DNA of 64,000 nt, taken from positions 2,590,773-2,654,772 of the forward strand of contig NZ_QPFB01000001.1 of the NCBI RefSeq assembly GCF_004348115.1. The letters run 5' to 3'. How positions within the stretch are numbered: position 1 is the first letter of the stretch; every line of letters begins with the position of its first letter. Made by a program: the position numbers and the translations under genes. This stretch comes from Stenotrophomonas sp. ATCM1_4. GTDB lineage: Bacteria; Pseudomonadota; Gammaproteobacteria; Xanthomonadales; Xanthomonadaceae. The notes below the pieces were generated by a model. It was not told the origin of the DNA and did not search any database. It saw nothing but the letters and a program-made list of their open reading frames with translations. Below are positions 7,735 through 16,305 of this stretch, one piece after another.

Positions 7735-10700
7735 CTATCGCTGCGTCACCGTCCGCGCCGCCAGCAGGCGGTCCAGGATCGACTTCAACGCCAACGGCCG
7801 CGCTGGCTTCTGCAGCAGGGTCAGCCCCTGCTCCAGCACGTCACGCCGCGTGGCCAGGCTGTCATCCGCGCTGAGGATCAACGTCGGCCGGGCGCCGTAG
7901 CGCTCGGCCAGGCGCGCCTGCAGCGCCGTGCCGGTATCGCCGTCGTCCAGGTTGTAATCGAACAACCACAGCGCCACGGCCTGCCGTTCCATCGCCGCGA
8001 CCGCATCGGCTTCACCGGATCCCTCGGCCACCGCGTAGCCCCAACCGCGCAGCAGTCCCGCCAACGCCGCCAATGCCGCCGGATCGTTGTCCACCACCAG
8101 CACCGGCGTGGCCTCCCCTGCGGGCGCGGCACGCTCGTGGAGTGCAACCGGCGGCGCCGATGCCGCCAGGACCGACACCGAGAAAACCGTGCCGCGCCCC
8201 CTGTCACTGCGCAGCCCCAGTGGTGCATGCAGCAGGCCGGCGATGCGGTCGGCGATCGCCAGCCCCAACCCCAGCCCCTGGCCGCTGGTTTCCTCACCAC
8301 GCCGGAACTCCTCGAAGATCCGCCGCTGCTCGCTGCGGGCGATGCCGGGCCCGGTGTCATGCACCTCGATGCGGATCCTGTCCGCTTCCCGCCGTACGCC
8401 CAGCAGCACGCCGCCGCGCGCGGTGTAGCGCACCGCATTGGCCAGGAAGTTCTGCAGTACCCGCCGCAACAGCTGCGGGTCGCTGTTCACCCACGTGCGG
8501 GTGGGCAGGTAATGGAAGGCCAGGCCGCGTGCCGTGGCCAGCGCGCGGAACTCCGAGGCCAGCGGGTCGAGCACCTCGGCCAGCGGCATGTCGCGCGGCT
8601 GCGGCACCAGTCCGCCGGCCTCCAGCCGTGACATGTCGAACAAGCCGGTCAGCAGGTCCGTGGTCGAATCCAGCGCCCCCTGGATCTGCACCACGGCCTG
8701 CTGCTGCTCCCCGTCGTCCACCTGCTGTGCCAGGCGGTCGGTGAACAGATGCGCCGCGTGCAACGGTTGCAGCAGGTCATGGCCCACCGCGGCGAGGAAG
8801 CGGCTCTTGGCATCGTTGGCACGCTCGGCCTCGCGCTTGGCCGATTCCAGCAGCGCGGTACGCTCGCCGACGCGCTGCTCCAGCGTTTCGTTGCTGCGCT
8901 TGAGCTCGCGCTCGCTGCGCCGGAAGGCGGTGACATCGGTGAACGTGGCCACGAAGCCCCCCCCCGGCATCGGGTTGCCGCGGATCTCGACGATGCTGCC
9001 ATCGGGAAACACGCGCTCGGTCAGGTGCGGCGTGCCGGCACGCATGAAGGCCAGGCGGCGGTCCACCGCGCGCTCGTCGCGCCCGCGCTGCGGCATGGCC
9101 TGCAATGCCCAGCGGGTCAGGTCCATGATCGGACGCCCCACCTGCAGCAGTTCCTCCGGGAAGCCGAACATCCGCGCATAGGGCCGGTTCCATGCCACCA
9201 GGCGCTGGTCGCGATCGATCACGCTGATGCCCTGGCTCATGTTCTGCAATGCCGCCTGCAGCACCTGCTGGCTGAAGCGCAGGTCCTGCGAGGCCTCGCT
9301 GACGATGGCGGCCACCGCCGCCAGCTCGCTGCTCTCCCGGCGCGCGGCATCCAGCAGCAGGCGCGCCGATGCCGCGCCGAGCACGGCGGACAATTCCCGT
9401 TCGACCCGTGCTTCGACCAGGGTCGGCACCGGGCCGCTGCGCGGCGCATCGGCAAGCAGTCGCTGGACCTGTTCCAGCGGCAGGAAGCGGCGCCCCGCAT
9501 CGCGCAGTGCGTCGGCATCCAGGCTGCGGCTGGCGCGATCGGGCGTATCACGCCGCCATACCATCGCCAGCAACGTGACCGCGGTGCCCACGAACAGGCT
9601 GGCCCCCACTGCCCGCCCCAGCGGTGTCCATCCGGTCAGGCCGAACAGGCCCTGCGGCGCCAGCCACTGCCAGCCGAACGGGCCGTCCACCAGCCAGCCC
9701 GGTGCATGGCCGCTGCTTTCCAGCAGGGACGGCAACAGCAGCACCCACGCCCAGGTGAGGAAGCCGGCCAGCACGCCGGCGATGGCCGCACGCGGGGGCG
9801 TCTGCGGTCGCCAGATCGCAAAGCCCAGCACCGGCACCAAGGTGGCCAGCGCCGAGAACGAGATCCCGCCGATGTCGGCCAGCACGTTGCCGCCGCCGAT
9901 CAGACGGCTGTACGCCCACGCCAGCAGCATGATCAGGCAGATGCCGGCGCGGCGCAGCCAGACCAGTTCGCGGCGATGGTCGCGTCCACCGGCACGCCGC
10001 CACGCACCGCGCAGCAGGCCCGGCGCGAACCAGTGGTTGCCGATCATCAGGCTCAGTGTCAGCGTGCTCACCACCACCATGCCGGTGGCCGCGCTCAGGC
10101 CGCCGAGGAAGGCAAACAGCGCAATCCCTTCGTGCCCGGCCGAGAACGGCAGCGCCAGCGTGTACATGTCCGACGGCACGCTGTTGCCCAGCAGCGCGGT
10201 GCCCGCGCGTGCCAATGGCAGGATCGGCAGCGCGATCAACAGTAGGTAGAGCGGGAACAGCCAGCGCGCGGTGCGTACATCGGCCGGGTCGCGGCACTCA
10301 ACCACGCTGACATGGAACTGGTGCGGCAACAGGAACATCGCCAGCCCGCCCAGCAACATCAGCGGCACGAACCCGCCCCCGGGGGCATCGGCGGCCGGGG
10401 CTGGCATCGACGGCAGGCCCTTCAGCCCGAACCACACGAACAGGCCCAGTACCAGCATCGCGCACAGCTTGAACACCGACTCCACCGCCATCGCCAGCAC
10501 CAGCCCGCGGTTGTGTTCGGACACATCCGCGCGCCGCGCACCAAACAGCATCGCGAACAGGGCCATCGCCAGCGCCACGTACAGGGCGCTGTCCTGCCAG
10601 GGCGAACCGCCCTGCCCGGCATCGACCGCACGCGAGGTGATCATGCCGAAGCTCATCGCCACCGCCTTCAACTGCAGCGCGATGTAGGGAATCAGGCCCA

Positions 10701-11070
10701 GCGCCGCGACCAACGTCACCGTCGCCGCCAGCCAGGCATCGCGCCCGAGCCGCGCGGCGATCAGGTCGGCCAGCGAGGTGGCATTGGTCTCGCGCGCAAG
10801 CCGCACCAGGCGCACCATCACGCCCATCGCCAGGGCGTAGAACAGGATGGCCCCGACGAAGGTCGGCGGCAGCGGCCAGCCATAGCGCGCGGCCTGCGTC
10901 ACCGTGCCGTAGAAGGTCCACGAAGTGCAATGCACGGCCAACGACAACGCGTAGACATGCCGCCAATGCCGCGCGAATGCGGTCGGTCGGCGCTCGCCAT
11001 ACAACGCCGCGCCGAACATCAGCGCCAACCAAGCCAGGCCCGCCAGCGCCACCGTCACCAGACTCAACAT
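7735..11070 (-). CDS. Hybrid sensor histidine kinase with sodium/solute-symporter domain (CrbS/CbrA-like)
   Basis: About 1111 residues from ATG 11070. Order: a symporter-like (SLC5) region with about 13 membrane segments (1-500), linker, PAS domain (about 605-725; NMSQGISVIDRDQRLVAWNRP), coiled coil, histidine kinase with GHDLLQPLHAA (His near 765), ATPase motifs LANAVRYT, DTGPGIA and GLGLGLAI, then a receiver domain (about 990-1111) with Asp in LFDYNLDDGD. This is the layout of CrbS and CbrA, which sense carbon supply. The reading frame extends upstream to 11253, but that stretch is built of palindromic repeat DNA, so I reject the longer start. The likely partner is the LuxR-type regulator at 3606; both flank the bigR operon within the 3HB region. 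Confidence 0.85.
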   Translation of the reverse strand: MLSLVTVALAGLAWLALMFGAALYGERRPTAFARHWRHVYALSLAVHCTSWTFYGTVTQAARYGWPLPPTFVGAILFYALAMGVMVRLVRLARETNATSLADLIAARLGRDAWLAATVTLVAALGLIPYIALQLKAVAMSFGMITSRAVDAGQGGSPWQDSALYVALAMALFAMLFGARRADVSEHNRGLVLAMAVESVFKLCAMLVLGLFVWFGLKGLPSMPAPAADAPGGGFVPLMLLGGLAMFLLPHQFHVSVVECRDPADVRTARWLFPLYLLLIALPILPLARAGTALLGNSVPSDMYTLALPFSAGHEGIALFAFLGGLSAATGMVVVSTLTLSLMIGNHWFAPGLLRGAWRRAGGRDHRRELVWLRRAGICLIMLLAWAYSRLIGGGNVLADIGGISFSALATLVPVLGFAIWRPQTPPRAAIAGVLAGFLTWAWVLLLPSLLESSGHAPGWLVDGPFGWQWLAPQGLFGLTGWTPLGRAVGASLFVGTAVTLLAMVWRRDTPDRASRSLDADALRDAGRRFLPLEQVQRLLADAPRSGPVPTLVEARVERELSAVLGAASARLLLDAARRESSELAAVAAIVSEASQDLRFSQQVLQAALQNMSQGISVIDRDQRLVAWNRPYARMFGFPEELLQVGRPIMDLTRWALQAMPQRGRDERAVDRRLAFMRAGTPHLTERVFPDGSIVEIRGNPMPGGGFVATFTDVTAFRRSERELKRSNETLEQRVGERTALLESAKREAERANDAKSRFLAAVGHDLLQPLHAAHLFTDRLAQQVDDGEQQQAVVQIQGALDSTTDLLTGLFDMSRLEAGGLVPQPRDMPLAEVLDPLASEFRALATARGLAFHYLPTRTWVNSDPQLLRRVLQNFLANAVRYTARGGVLLGVRREADRIRIEVHDTGPGIARSEQRRIFEEFRRGEETSGQGLGLGLAIADRIAGLLHAPLGLRSDRGRGTVFSVSVLAASAPPVALHERAAPAGEATPVLVVDNDPAALAALAGLLRGWGYAVAEGSGEADAVAAMERQAVALWLFDYNLDDGDTGTALQARLAERYGARPTLILSADDSLATRRDVLEQGLTLLQKPARPLALKSILDRLLAARTVTQR

Positions 11071-11141
11071 GTACGCCGCTTCCCCGAATGCATCGGCGCA
11101 GGATACGGAGTAAGCCCGCACCGCAGAAGGGCCATCCCTCA

Positions 11142-11247
11142 CCCCAACCCCTCTCCCGCACGCGGGAGAGGGGCTCAGGTTTGCTTCGGCTGTGGCTTTG
11201 AAGCCCCTCTCCCGCAGGCGGGAGAGGGGTTGGGGTGAGGGCCGCTC
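11142..11247. repeat. Palindromic repeat pair (family B, CCTCTCCCGC/GCGGGAGAGG)
   Basis: Two hairpin units built on CCCCTCTCCCGCNNGCGGGA with GAGGGG lie near 11150-11176 and 11205-11230, flanked by CCCCAACC and GGTTGGGGTGAGG ends in inverted orientation. The same family occurs at 62995-63117. These are mobile-looking REP-like units, not coding DNA. Confidence 0.7.
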
Positions 11248-11273
11248 TGGCACACGTACCCAAGAACGAACAA

Positions 11274-11301
11274 GGCCCTTCCCGCTACTGCGGGAAGGGC
11301 C
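11274..11301 (-). terminator. Terminator after the TonB-dependent receptor gene
   Basis: GGCCCTTCCCG (11274-11284) pairs perfectly with CGGGAAGGGCC (11291-11301). On the minus strand the stem is followed by TTGTTCGTT. It lies 54 bases past the receptor stop codon. Confidence 0.7.
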
Positions 11302-11354
11302 GTCGCTTCTGCTTCGATTCGCGTCCCGGTGCCGTCACCGGCCCTGGCGCTGCA

Positions 11355-13595
11355 TCAGAAGTTGTAACGCACCGACACATACCAGTTGCGCGGCAGACCG
11401 TAGTACGCGGTCTGGATGTTGCCCACGCTGGCAAACTCCTGGCCTTCGGTCATGTACTGCTTGTCGGTCAGGTTGCGCACGCCCGCACGCACCTGCCAGC
11501 TCATCTGCGGCGAATCCCACACGCCGTAGGCGCCGAGCAGCGTGTACGCGTCCTGGCTCAACACGGCACGGTTGTCCACCGACAGCCAGGTCTCGCTGCG
11601 GTAGGACACGTCACCGCCCAGCGTCAGGCTGCCGCTGTCACCCAGCGGGAACACGTGCTGCAGTGCCACGCGCGCGGTCCAGTCCGGCGAGAACGGCACG
11701 TGTGCGTGGCTGACGTTCGGGTCGAAGCCCGGGTAGGACGGATCCAAGCGGAAGTCCTCGAACTTGTCGTACTTGGCGTCCATCCAGCCCACCTGCGCGC
11801 TCAGCGTGGTGGACTCACCCAGCAGCGCACTGCCTTCCAGCTCGATGCCCTTGATGTTCAGCTTGGCGGCGTTCAACACCGGGAAGGTGCCCACGTCCTG
11901 CGACACACGGGCCTGGAAGTCGCTGTAGTTGCTGTAGAACGCCGCCGCGCTGCCGCGGAAGCGGTGGTCGGCCGAGCTGCCCTTCAGGCCCAGCTCGTAG
12001 GTCCACACGTATTCCGGATCGAACTTGGCATGCTCGGTGTCATACACGGTGTTGGCGCGACCATTGAAGCCGCCCGACTTGAAGCCGCGGTTGGCCGACA
12101 CATAGCCCATCAGGTTGTCGCTGAAGGCCTTCTGCAGGCTGATCGACGGGGTCACGGCGGTCCACGATGCCTTTGCATCGAAGGCCACGGTTCCATTCAG
12201 GCCGGCGAACGGCGCGCCCCAGAACGTGCTGGTGGAACGCTCGTAGTCCTTCTTGTCCTTGGTCCAGCGCACGCCGGCGGCCACGGTCCAGCTCGGCACG
12301 AACTCCCAGTTCACGTGGGCGAAGGCGGCGGTCGAGGTAGTGGTCAGGTCGTCGTCGATCGTGCGCAGGAACGGCACCTTGGCGCCCAGGAACGAGAACA
12401 GGTCATCGGCATACGCCTCCTGGTACGACGGCACGTTCTCCTTCATGTAGTACGCGCCGAAGGTGGCATGCAGGTTGGAACCATTGTCGTAATGGAGCTG
12501 GAATTCCTGGCTCTTCTGGTTCTGGTCCAGCGCCACCAGCACGTCGCCCAGCTCATACTCGGATGCATCGATGTCGATGTACGACTCGGTCTTGAGCTTG
12601 CGGTAGGAGCTGATGCTCTTCAGCGTCCATTGCTCGTTGATGTCCCAATCCATCGCCAGCGACGCACCGGAGTGCTTCAGGTACTGGCCCTGGCCATCGT
12701 CGAACGAGGTCCGCGCGCGACGGTTCCATTCGCCGGTTTCACCCGGCTTGAGCACGATCGCGCCGCCCGGCGCCAGGCTGGTCTGAACCAGGTTGGCCAT
12801 CGGCCGGCCCAGGGTCAGCGCCGCATCCTGCTTGGTGGTATCCAGCGACAGCACCGCGCTGAAGTTGTCGGTCGGCTTGAAGGCCAGCTTCAGGCGCAGC
12901 GCTTCGGTGTCGTCGTCGTTGTAGCGCTTGCCGGTGTCGGCGTCCTTCACGTAGCCGTCGTTGGTGATCTTGGCACCGGCGATGCTGCCGGCCACCGTAT
13001 CGCTCAGCTGGCCGGACACGTAGAAGCGGCCTTCCAGGCGACCGTAGTCACCGGCGGTCACTTCCACCGCGCCGCCCTCGTTGTCGAACGGGTTCTTGGT
13101 GGTCAGCTTGATCGCGCCGCCGGTGGAGTTCTTGCCGTACAGCGTACCCTGCGGGCCACGCAGCACTTCCAGCTGCTGGATGTCGAACAGCGAGAACAGC
13201 GCGCCGTTGATGCGCGAGTAGTACACGTCATCGACGTACATGCCCACGCCCGGGTCGAAGGTCTGCAGTGCATCCGGCTGGCCGATGCCACGGATGAACA
13301 CGTTGACGCTGTTGGCCGAACCACGGCCCTGGGCGATGTTCATGTTCGGCACCGCGCCCTGCAGGCCCTCCACGGTCGAGGCCTGCAGGTCCTTGATCTG
13401 CTCCTCGCCGAAGGCGCTCACCGCCACCGGTACGTCCTGGATGGACTCGCTGCGACGGCGTGCCGTCACGGTCACTTCGTCCAGCTGCGTGGCCTGGGTG
13501 CCCGCCGCCGTGGCCTGCTGCTCCTGGGCCTGCACGAATGCGGCCGGCGCCAGCAGAATGCCGCCGATGGCCATGCTCAGATACTTGCGCTTCAT
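11355..13595 (-). CDS. TonB-dependent outer-membrane receptor
   Basis: A 746-residue receptor with a signal peptide (about 1-23, ending VQA), a TonB-box-like stretch DEVTVTA (39-45), a plug domain with the blocks PVAVSAFGEEQI, RGIG and LRGPQGTLYGKNSTGG, and a 22-strand barrel ending in Phe (WYVSVRYNF). It imports a ligand across the outer membrane using TonB energy. The ligand cannot be read from sequence. The gene is divergent from the GntP-type permease and in the same cluster as 3HB oligomer hydrolase, so 3HB oligomers or related esters are a reasonable guess. The plug resembles the group of Xanthomonadaceae and Sphingomonas receptors for organic substrates, not siderophores. Confidence 0.85.
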   Translation of the reverse strand: MKRKYLSMAIGGILLAPAAFVQAQEQQATAAGTQATQLDEVTVTARRRSESIQDVPVAVSAFGEEQIKDLQASTVEGLQGAVPNMNIAQGRGSANSVNVFIRGIGQPDALQTFDPGVGMYVDDVYYSRINGALFSLFDIQQLEVLRGPQGTLYGKNSTGGAIKLTTKNPFDNEGGAVEVTAGDYGRLEGRFYVSGQLSDTVAGSIAGAKITNDGYVKDADTGKRYNDDDTEALRLKLAFKPTDNFSAVLSLDTTKQDAALTLGRPMANLVQTSLAPGGAIVLKPGETGEWNRRARTSFDDGQGQYLKHSGASLAMDWDINEQWTLKSISSYRKLKTESYIDIDASEYELGDVLVALDQNQKSQEFQLHYDNGSNLHATFGAYYMKENVPSYQEAYADDLFSFLGAKVPFLRTIDDDLTTTSTAAFAHVNWEFVPSWTVAAGVRWTKDKKDYERSTSTFWGAPFAGLNGTVAFDAKASWTAVTPSISLQKAFSDNLMGYVSANRGFKSGGFNGRANTVYDTEHAKFDPEYVWTYELGLKGSSADHRFRGSAAAFYSNYSDFQARVSQDVGTFPVLNAAKLNIKGIELEGSALLGESTTLSAQVGWMDAKYDKFEDFRLDPSYPGFDPNVSHAHVPFSPDWTARVALQHVFPLGDSGSLTLGGDVSYRSETWLSVDNRAVLSQDAYTLLGAYGVWDSPQMSWQVRAGVRNLTDKQYMTEGQEFASVGNIQTAYYGLPRNWYVSVRYNF

Positions 13596-13679
13596 TGGTC
13601 TCCCTCCTCCCGGGTATGACGCAGCGGCAATGGGATGCCGCCATGCTGCGCACGTTAACGACGCGTTAGCCGGCCGCGT

Positions 13680-13725
13680 ATCGTCCCTTCGTACAGTGGG
13701 CCGGCCGCCCGCGCGTCCCGATACT
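13680..13725 (+). promoter_or_regulatory. Candidate activator motif plus -10 upstream of the GntP permease
   Basis: ATCGTCCCTTCGTAC (13680-13694) matches the motif before 3HB dehydrogenase at 13 of 15 positions. A possible -10, GATACT (13720-13725), follows after 25 bases, the same distance as at the dehydrogenase. It lies in the 161-base region between the divergent receptor and permease genes. Confidence 0.5.
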
Positions 13726-13756
13726 CGCCGGCAACGTATTGGCCGGGGAGCCGTGG

Positions 13757-15163
13757 ATGTCGTTTCTGATCGTATTGGCGGCCCTGTGCTTCCTGATGTT
13801 CGTGGCCTACCGCGGCTACAGCGTCATCCTGTTCGCCCCGGTGGCCGCGCTGGGCGCGGTGCTGCTGACCGACCCGACCCTGGTCCAGCCGATGTTCACC
13901 GGCCTGTTCATGGACAAGATGGTCGGCTTCCTCAAGCTGTACTTCCCGGTGTTCGTGCTCGGCGCGGTGTTCGGCAAGCTGATCGAGATCTCCGGCTTCT
14001 CCAAGTCCATCGTCAGCGCCACCATCAAGCTGGTCGGTGCCCAACGCGCGATGCTGTCGATCGTGCTGGTCTGCGCCGTGCTGACCTACGGCGGCGTGTC
14101 GCTGTTCGTGGTGGTGTTCGCGGTCTACCCGTTCGCGGCCGAGCTGTTCCGCCAGAGCAACATCCCCAAGCGGCTGATCCCCGGCACCATCGCGCTGGGG
14201 GCCTTCAGCTTCACCATGGATGCCCTGCCGGGCACGCCGCAGATCCAGAACATCATCCCGTCGGCCTTCTTCGGCACCAACAGCTGGGCCGCCCCATGGC
14301 TGGGCGTGATCGGCACCGTGGTGATCATGCTGCTGGGCATGAGCTACCTGGAATGGCGCCGCCGTACCGCCATCGCCAAAGGCGAAGGCTATGCCGGCAC
14401 CGGCGAGGAGCTGCGCAACGAGCCGGAGGCCTTCCGTGGCGACAAGCTGGCCCACCCGCTGCTGGCGATCCTGCCGCTGATCCTGGTCGGCGTCTCCAAC
14501 TTCCTGTTCACCCGCTGGATCCCCGGCTTCTATGGTGAAACCCAGTCCTTCATTCCCGCAGTCATCGGCAATCCGGCCCCGGTGGTGCAGGAGGTCTCCA
14601 AGATGGCCGCCATCTGGGCGGTACAGGGGGCGCTGCTGCTCGGCATCCTCAGCGTCATCGCCTTCGCCTGGAAACCCGTGGTCACGGCCTTCGCCGAAGG
14701 CACCAAGTCGGCCATCGGCGGCGCCATGCTGGCCTCGATGAACACCGCATCGGAGTATGGCTTCGGCGCGGTCATCGCCGCCCTGCCCGGCTTCCTGGTG
14801 GTCTCCAACGCCCTTGGCGCAATCCCCAACCCGCTGGTCAACGAAGCGGTGTCGGTCACCGCCATGGCCGGCATCACCGGCTCGGCCTCGGGCGGCATGA
14901 GCATCGCGCTGGCCGCGATGGCCGATAGCTTCATCGCCAATGCGCACGCCGCGGGCATCCCGATGGAAGTCCTGCACCGGGTGGCGGCCATGGCCTCCGG
15001 CGGCATGGACACGCTGCCGCACAACGGCGCGGTGATCACCGTGCTGGCCGTCACCGGCCTGACCCACCGCCAGTCCTACAAGGACATCTTCGCCATCACC
15101 CTGATCAAGACCCTGGCGGTATTCGCGATCATCGCGGTGTATTACATGACCGGGCTGGTTTGA
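13757..15163 (+). CDS. GntP-family permease, probable D-3-hydroxybutyrate transporter
   Basis: A 468-residue inner-membrane protein with about 12-14 hydrophobic segments. The blocks LTYGGVSLFVVVFAVYP, TMDALPGTPQIQNIIP and ASGGMSIALAAMADSF are typical of the GntP group that includes D-beta-hydroxybutyrate permeases. The ATG at 13757 has GGGGAG six bases upstream; a TTG at 13739 would add six residues and is less likely. The shared promoter motif with bdhA and the nearby oligomer hydrolase support a 3HB substrate over gluconate. No gluconate kinase or dehydratase gene is nearby. Confidence 0.8.
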   Translation: MSFLIVLAALCFLMFVAYRGYSVILFAPVAALGAVLLTDPTLVQPMFTGLFMDKMVGFLKLYFPVFVLGAVFGKLIEISGFSKSIVSATIKLVGAQRAMLSIVLVCAVLTYGGVSLFVVVFAVYPFAAELFRQSNIPKRLIPGTIALGAFSFTMDALPGTPQIQNIIPSAFFGTNSWAAPWLGVIGTVVIMLLGMSYLEWRRRTAIAKGEGYAGTGEELRNEPEAFRGDKLAHPLLAILPLILVGVSNFLFTRWIPGFYGETQSFIPAVIGNPAPVVQEVSKMAAIWAVQGALLLGILSVIAFAWKPVVTAFAEGTKSAIGGAMLASMNTASEYGFGAVIAALPGFLVVSNALGAIPNPLVNEAVSVTAMAGITGSASGGMSIALAAMADSFIANAHAAGIPMEVLHRVAAMASGGMDTLPHNGAVITVLAVTGLTHRQSYKDIFAITLIKTLAVFAIIAVYYMTGLV

Positions 15164-15616
15164 TACCGGAACAGGGAACTCCGAGCTCGGAATTCGGAAT
15201 TCGGAATTCGGAAACGCTGCCATGTGATCGCAGGGCCGTGTCATTGCCCGCTCTGGCCCTGTACCTCTTGCGGCTAGCGGCGTCAGCCATCACCGCCAGC
15301 GCTCAACAAGCGCCCCCTCTACACCTCCCCTTCGCTGCACGCAGGAAAGGAGCAGAACAGCAAAGGCAATGGCGGAAGCCAATTGCTCGCCACTGTTCGC
15401 GCCGCAGAAGGCAGGGAGAGGACCGTTTGCACGCCTTTGGCATGCGGCCGGATGAACGCCGATGGCCATGTCGCAGGGCCGGAGGTTTGCTCCGGAGGAT
15501 CGCGAAGGGATGCCCGGATTGGCGACAAGCCACGCCTTTCCTGCGGCATTCCAGCATTCAATATTCCAGACACGAGAAAGGCGCCCCACGAGGCGCCTTC
15601 TGCTCTAACCAAGCCC
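15164..15616. other. Intergenic stretch without a recognisable gene
   Basis: Between the permease and the comEA-associated RNA I see no convincing gene; open frames here have no protein-like composition. It holds three tandem GGAATTC units (15189-15209) and a perfect hairpin AAGGCGCC/GGCGCCTT (15578-15599, loop CCACGA). That hairpin may stop transcription from either side. Confidence 0.5.
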
Positions 15617-15657
15617 AAAAAGAACGCCCGGCTGCACGTCACTGTGCAACACCGGGC
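15617..15657 (-). terminator. Rho-independent terminator downstream of comEA
   Basis: On the minus strand GCCCGG and CCGGGC (15657-15652 and 15631-15626) pair, with an inner GTGC/GCAC stem, followed by GTTCTTTTT. This is one of the clearest terminators in the window. Confidence 0.8.
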
Positions 15658-15760
15658 GATCTCACTTCCCTGTTGGCGTCCTGCCTATCCCCAGCGTCCT
15701 GGCCCTTTTGGGTTCCTGGTGGTCCGCCCTCCTGGCGGAACACGAATAAGTCACGTCCTT
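15617..15760 (-). ncRNA. Candidate CsrA/RsmA-sequestering small RNA 3' of comEA
   Basis: On the minus strand, just past the comEA stop, seven GGA motifs lie within 66 bases (GGA at 15732-15730, 15725-15723, 15716-15714, 15699-15697, 15690-15688, 15681-15679 and 15669-15667). Four are CAGGA-type as in CsrB repeats (CAGGAGG, CAGGAAC, CAGGACG twice). At least two sit in hairpin loops: TCCGCC-AGGAG-GGCGGA and GGC-AGGAC-GCC. A terminator hairpin (15626-15657) with a T-rich tail (15624-15617) ends it. This is the layout of RsmX/Y/Z or CsrB RNAs. No separate promoter was identified, so it may be a comEA 3'UTR product. Confidence 0.55.
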
Positions 15761-15761
15761 G

Positions 15762-16100
15762 TCAGCGCCTTTCGATCGGTTTGACTGCCGGTGTTCCTGC
15801 CGGCCTCCTGCTGTCGGCGGGGGCAGCTCCAGCCCTCGCCTCGATCAGGTCTCGATTCCGTTCGACCGTCTTCAGCCCGATTCCCTTCACCAGCGCCAGT
15901 TCCTCGACACTCTTGAAGGGGCCGTTTGCCTGTCGATGATCGATGATTGCCTGCGCCTTTGAGGGGCCGACATTCACCATCACCTGATCCAGCTCCGCCG
16001 CGGAGGCGGTATTGATATCGACCTTGTCCGTGGCTTTCGCCGATAGGGTCAACACCAACGCCAGAACCAGTGACTTCAGCATCACGGTGAAAAGCTTCAT
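15762..16100 (-). CDS. comEA: ComEA-type helix-hairpin-helix DNA-binding protein
   Basis: A 112-residue secreted protein with a signal peptide (about 1-23, ending AKA). One ComEA helix-hairpin-helix module follows, VDINTASAAELDQV and FKSVEELALVKGIGLKTVE. In competence systems ComEA binds incoming double-stranded DNA in the periplasm and pulls it through the outer membrane. The ATG at 16100 has AGGAGT just upstream. A basic, proline-rich tail (RRPAGTPAVKPIERR) follows the module. It stands alone, with a structured RNA-like region and terminator after it. Type IV pilus retraction genes elsewhere in this window would supply the uptake motor. Confidence 0.85.
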   Translation of the reverse strand: MKLFTVMLKSLVLALVLTLSAKATDKVDINTASAAELDQVMVNVGPSKAQAIIDHRQANGPFKSVEELALVKGIGLKTVERNRDLIEARAGAAPADSRRPAGTPAVKPIERR

Positions 16101-16305
16101 CACTACTCCTTGTGGTTTGGGACCGCTCCCCGGCATTCCCGCCGGTGGAACAAGTGTTCCGCACCACATGAACATAGGCTATCCGTCATGCCTCGTTTAC
16201 ACAGCCGGCGAACATCCCGACGTCTTGTAGGAAAATCCCTACAAAGCCCATTCAAGGGCAGCGGGCGTAGAATAGTTGCACCTGACATTGCTACCGGAGA
16301 TCCAG

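Noticed and set aside
15319..15642. Minus-strand 107-codon open frame
   Set aside because: It overlaps the comEA terminator and hairpin, has no ribosome site and no protein-like pattern.
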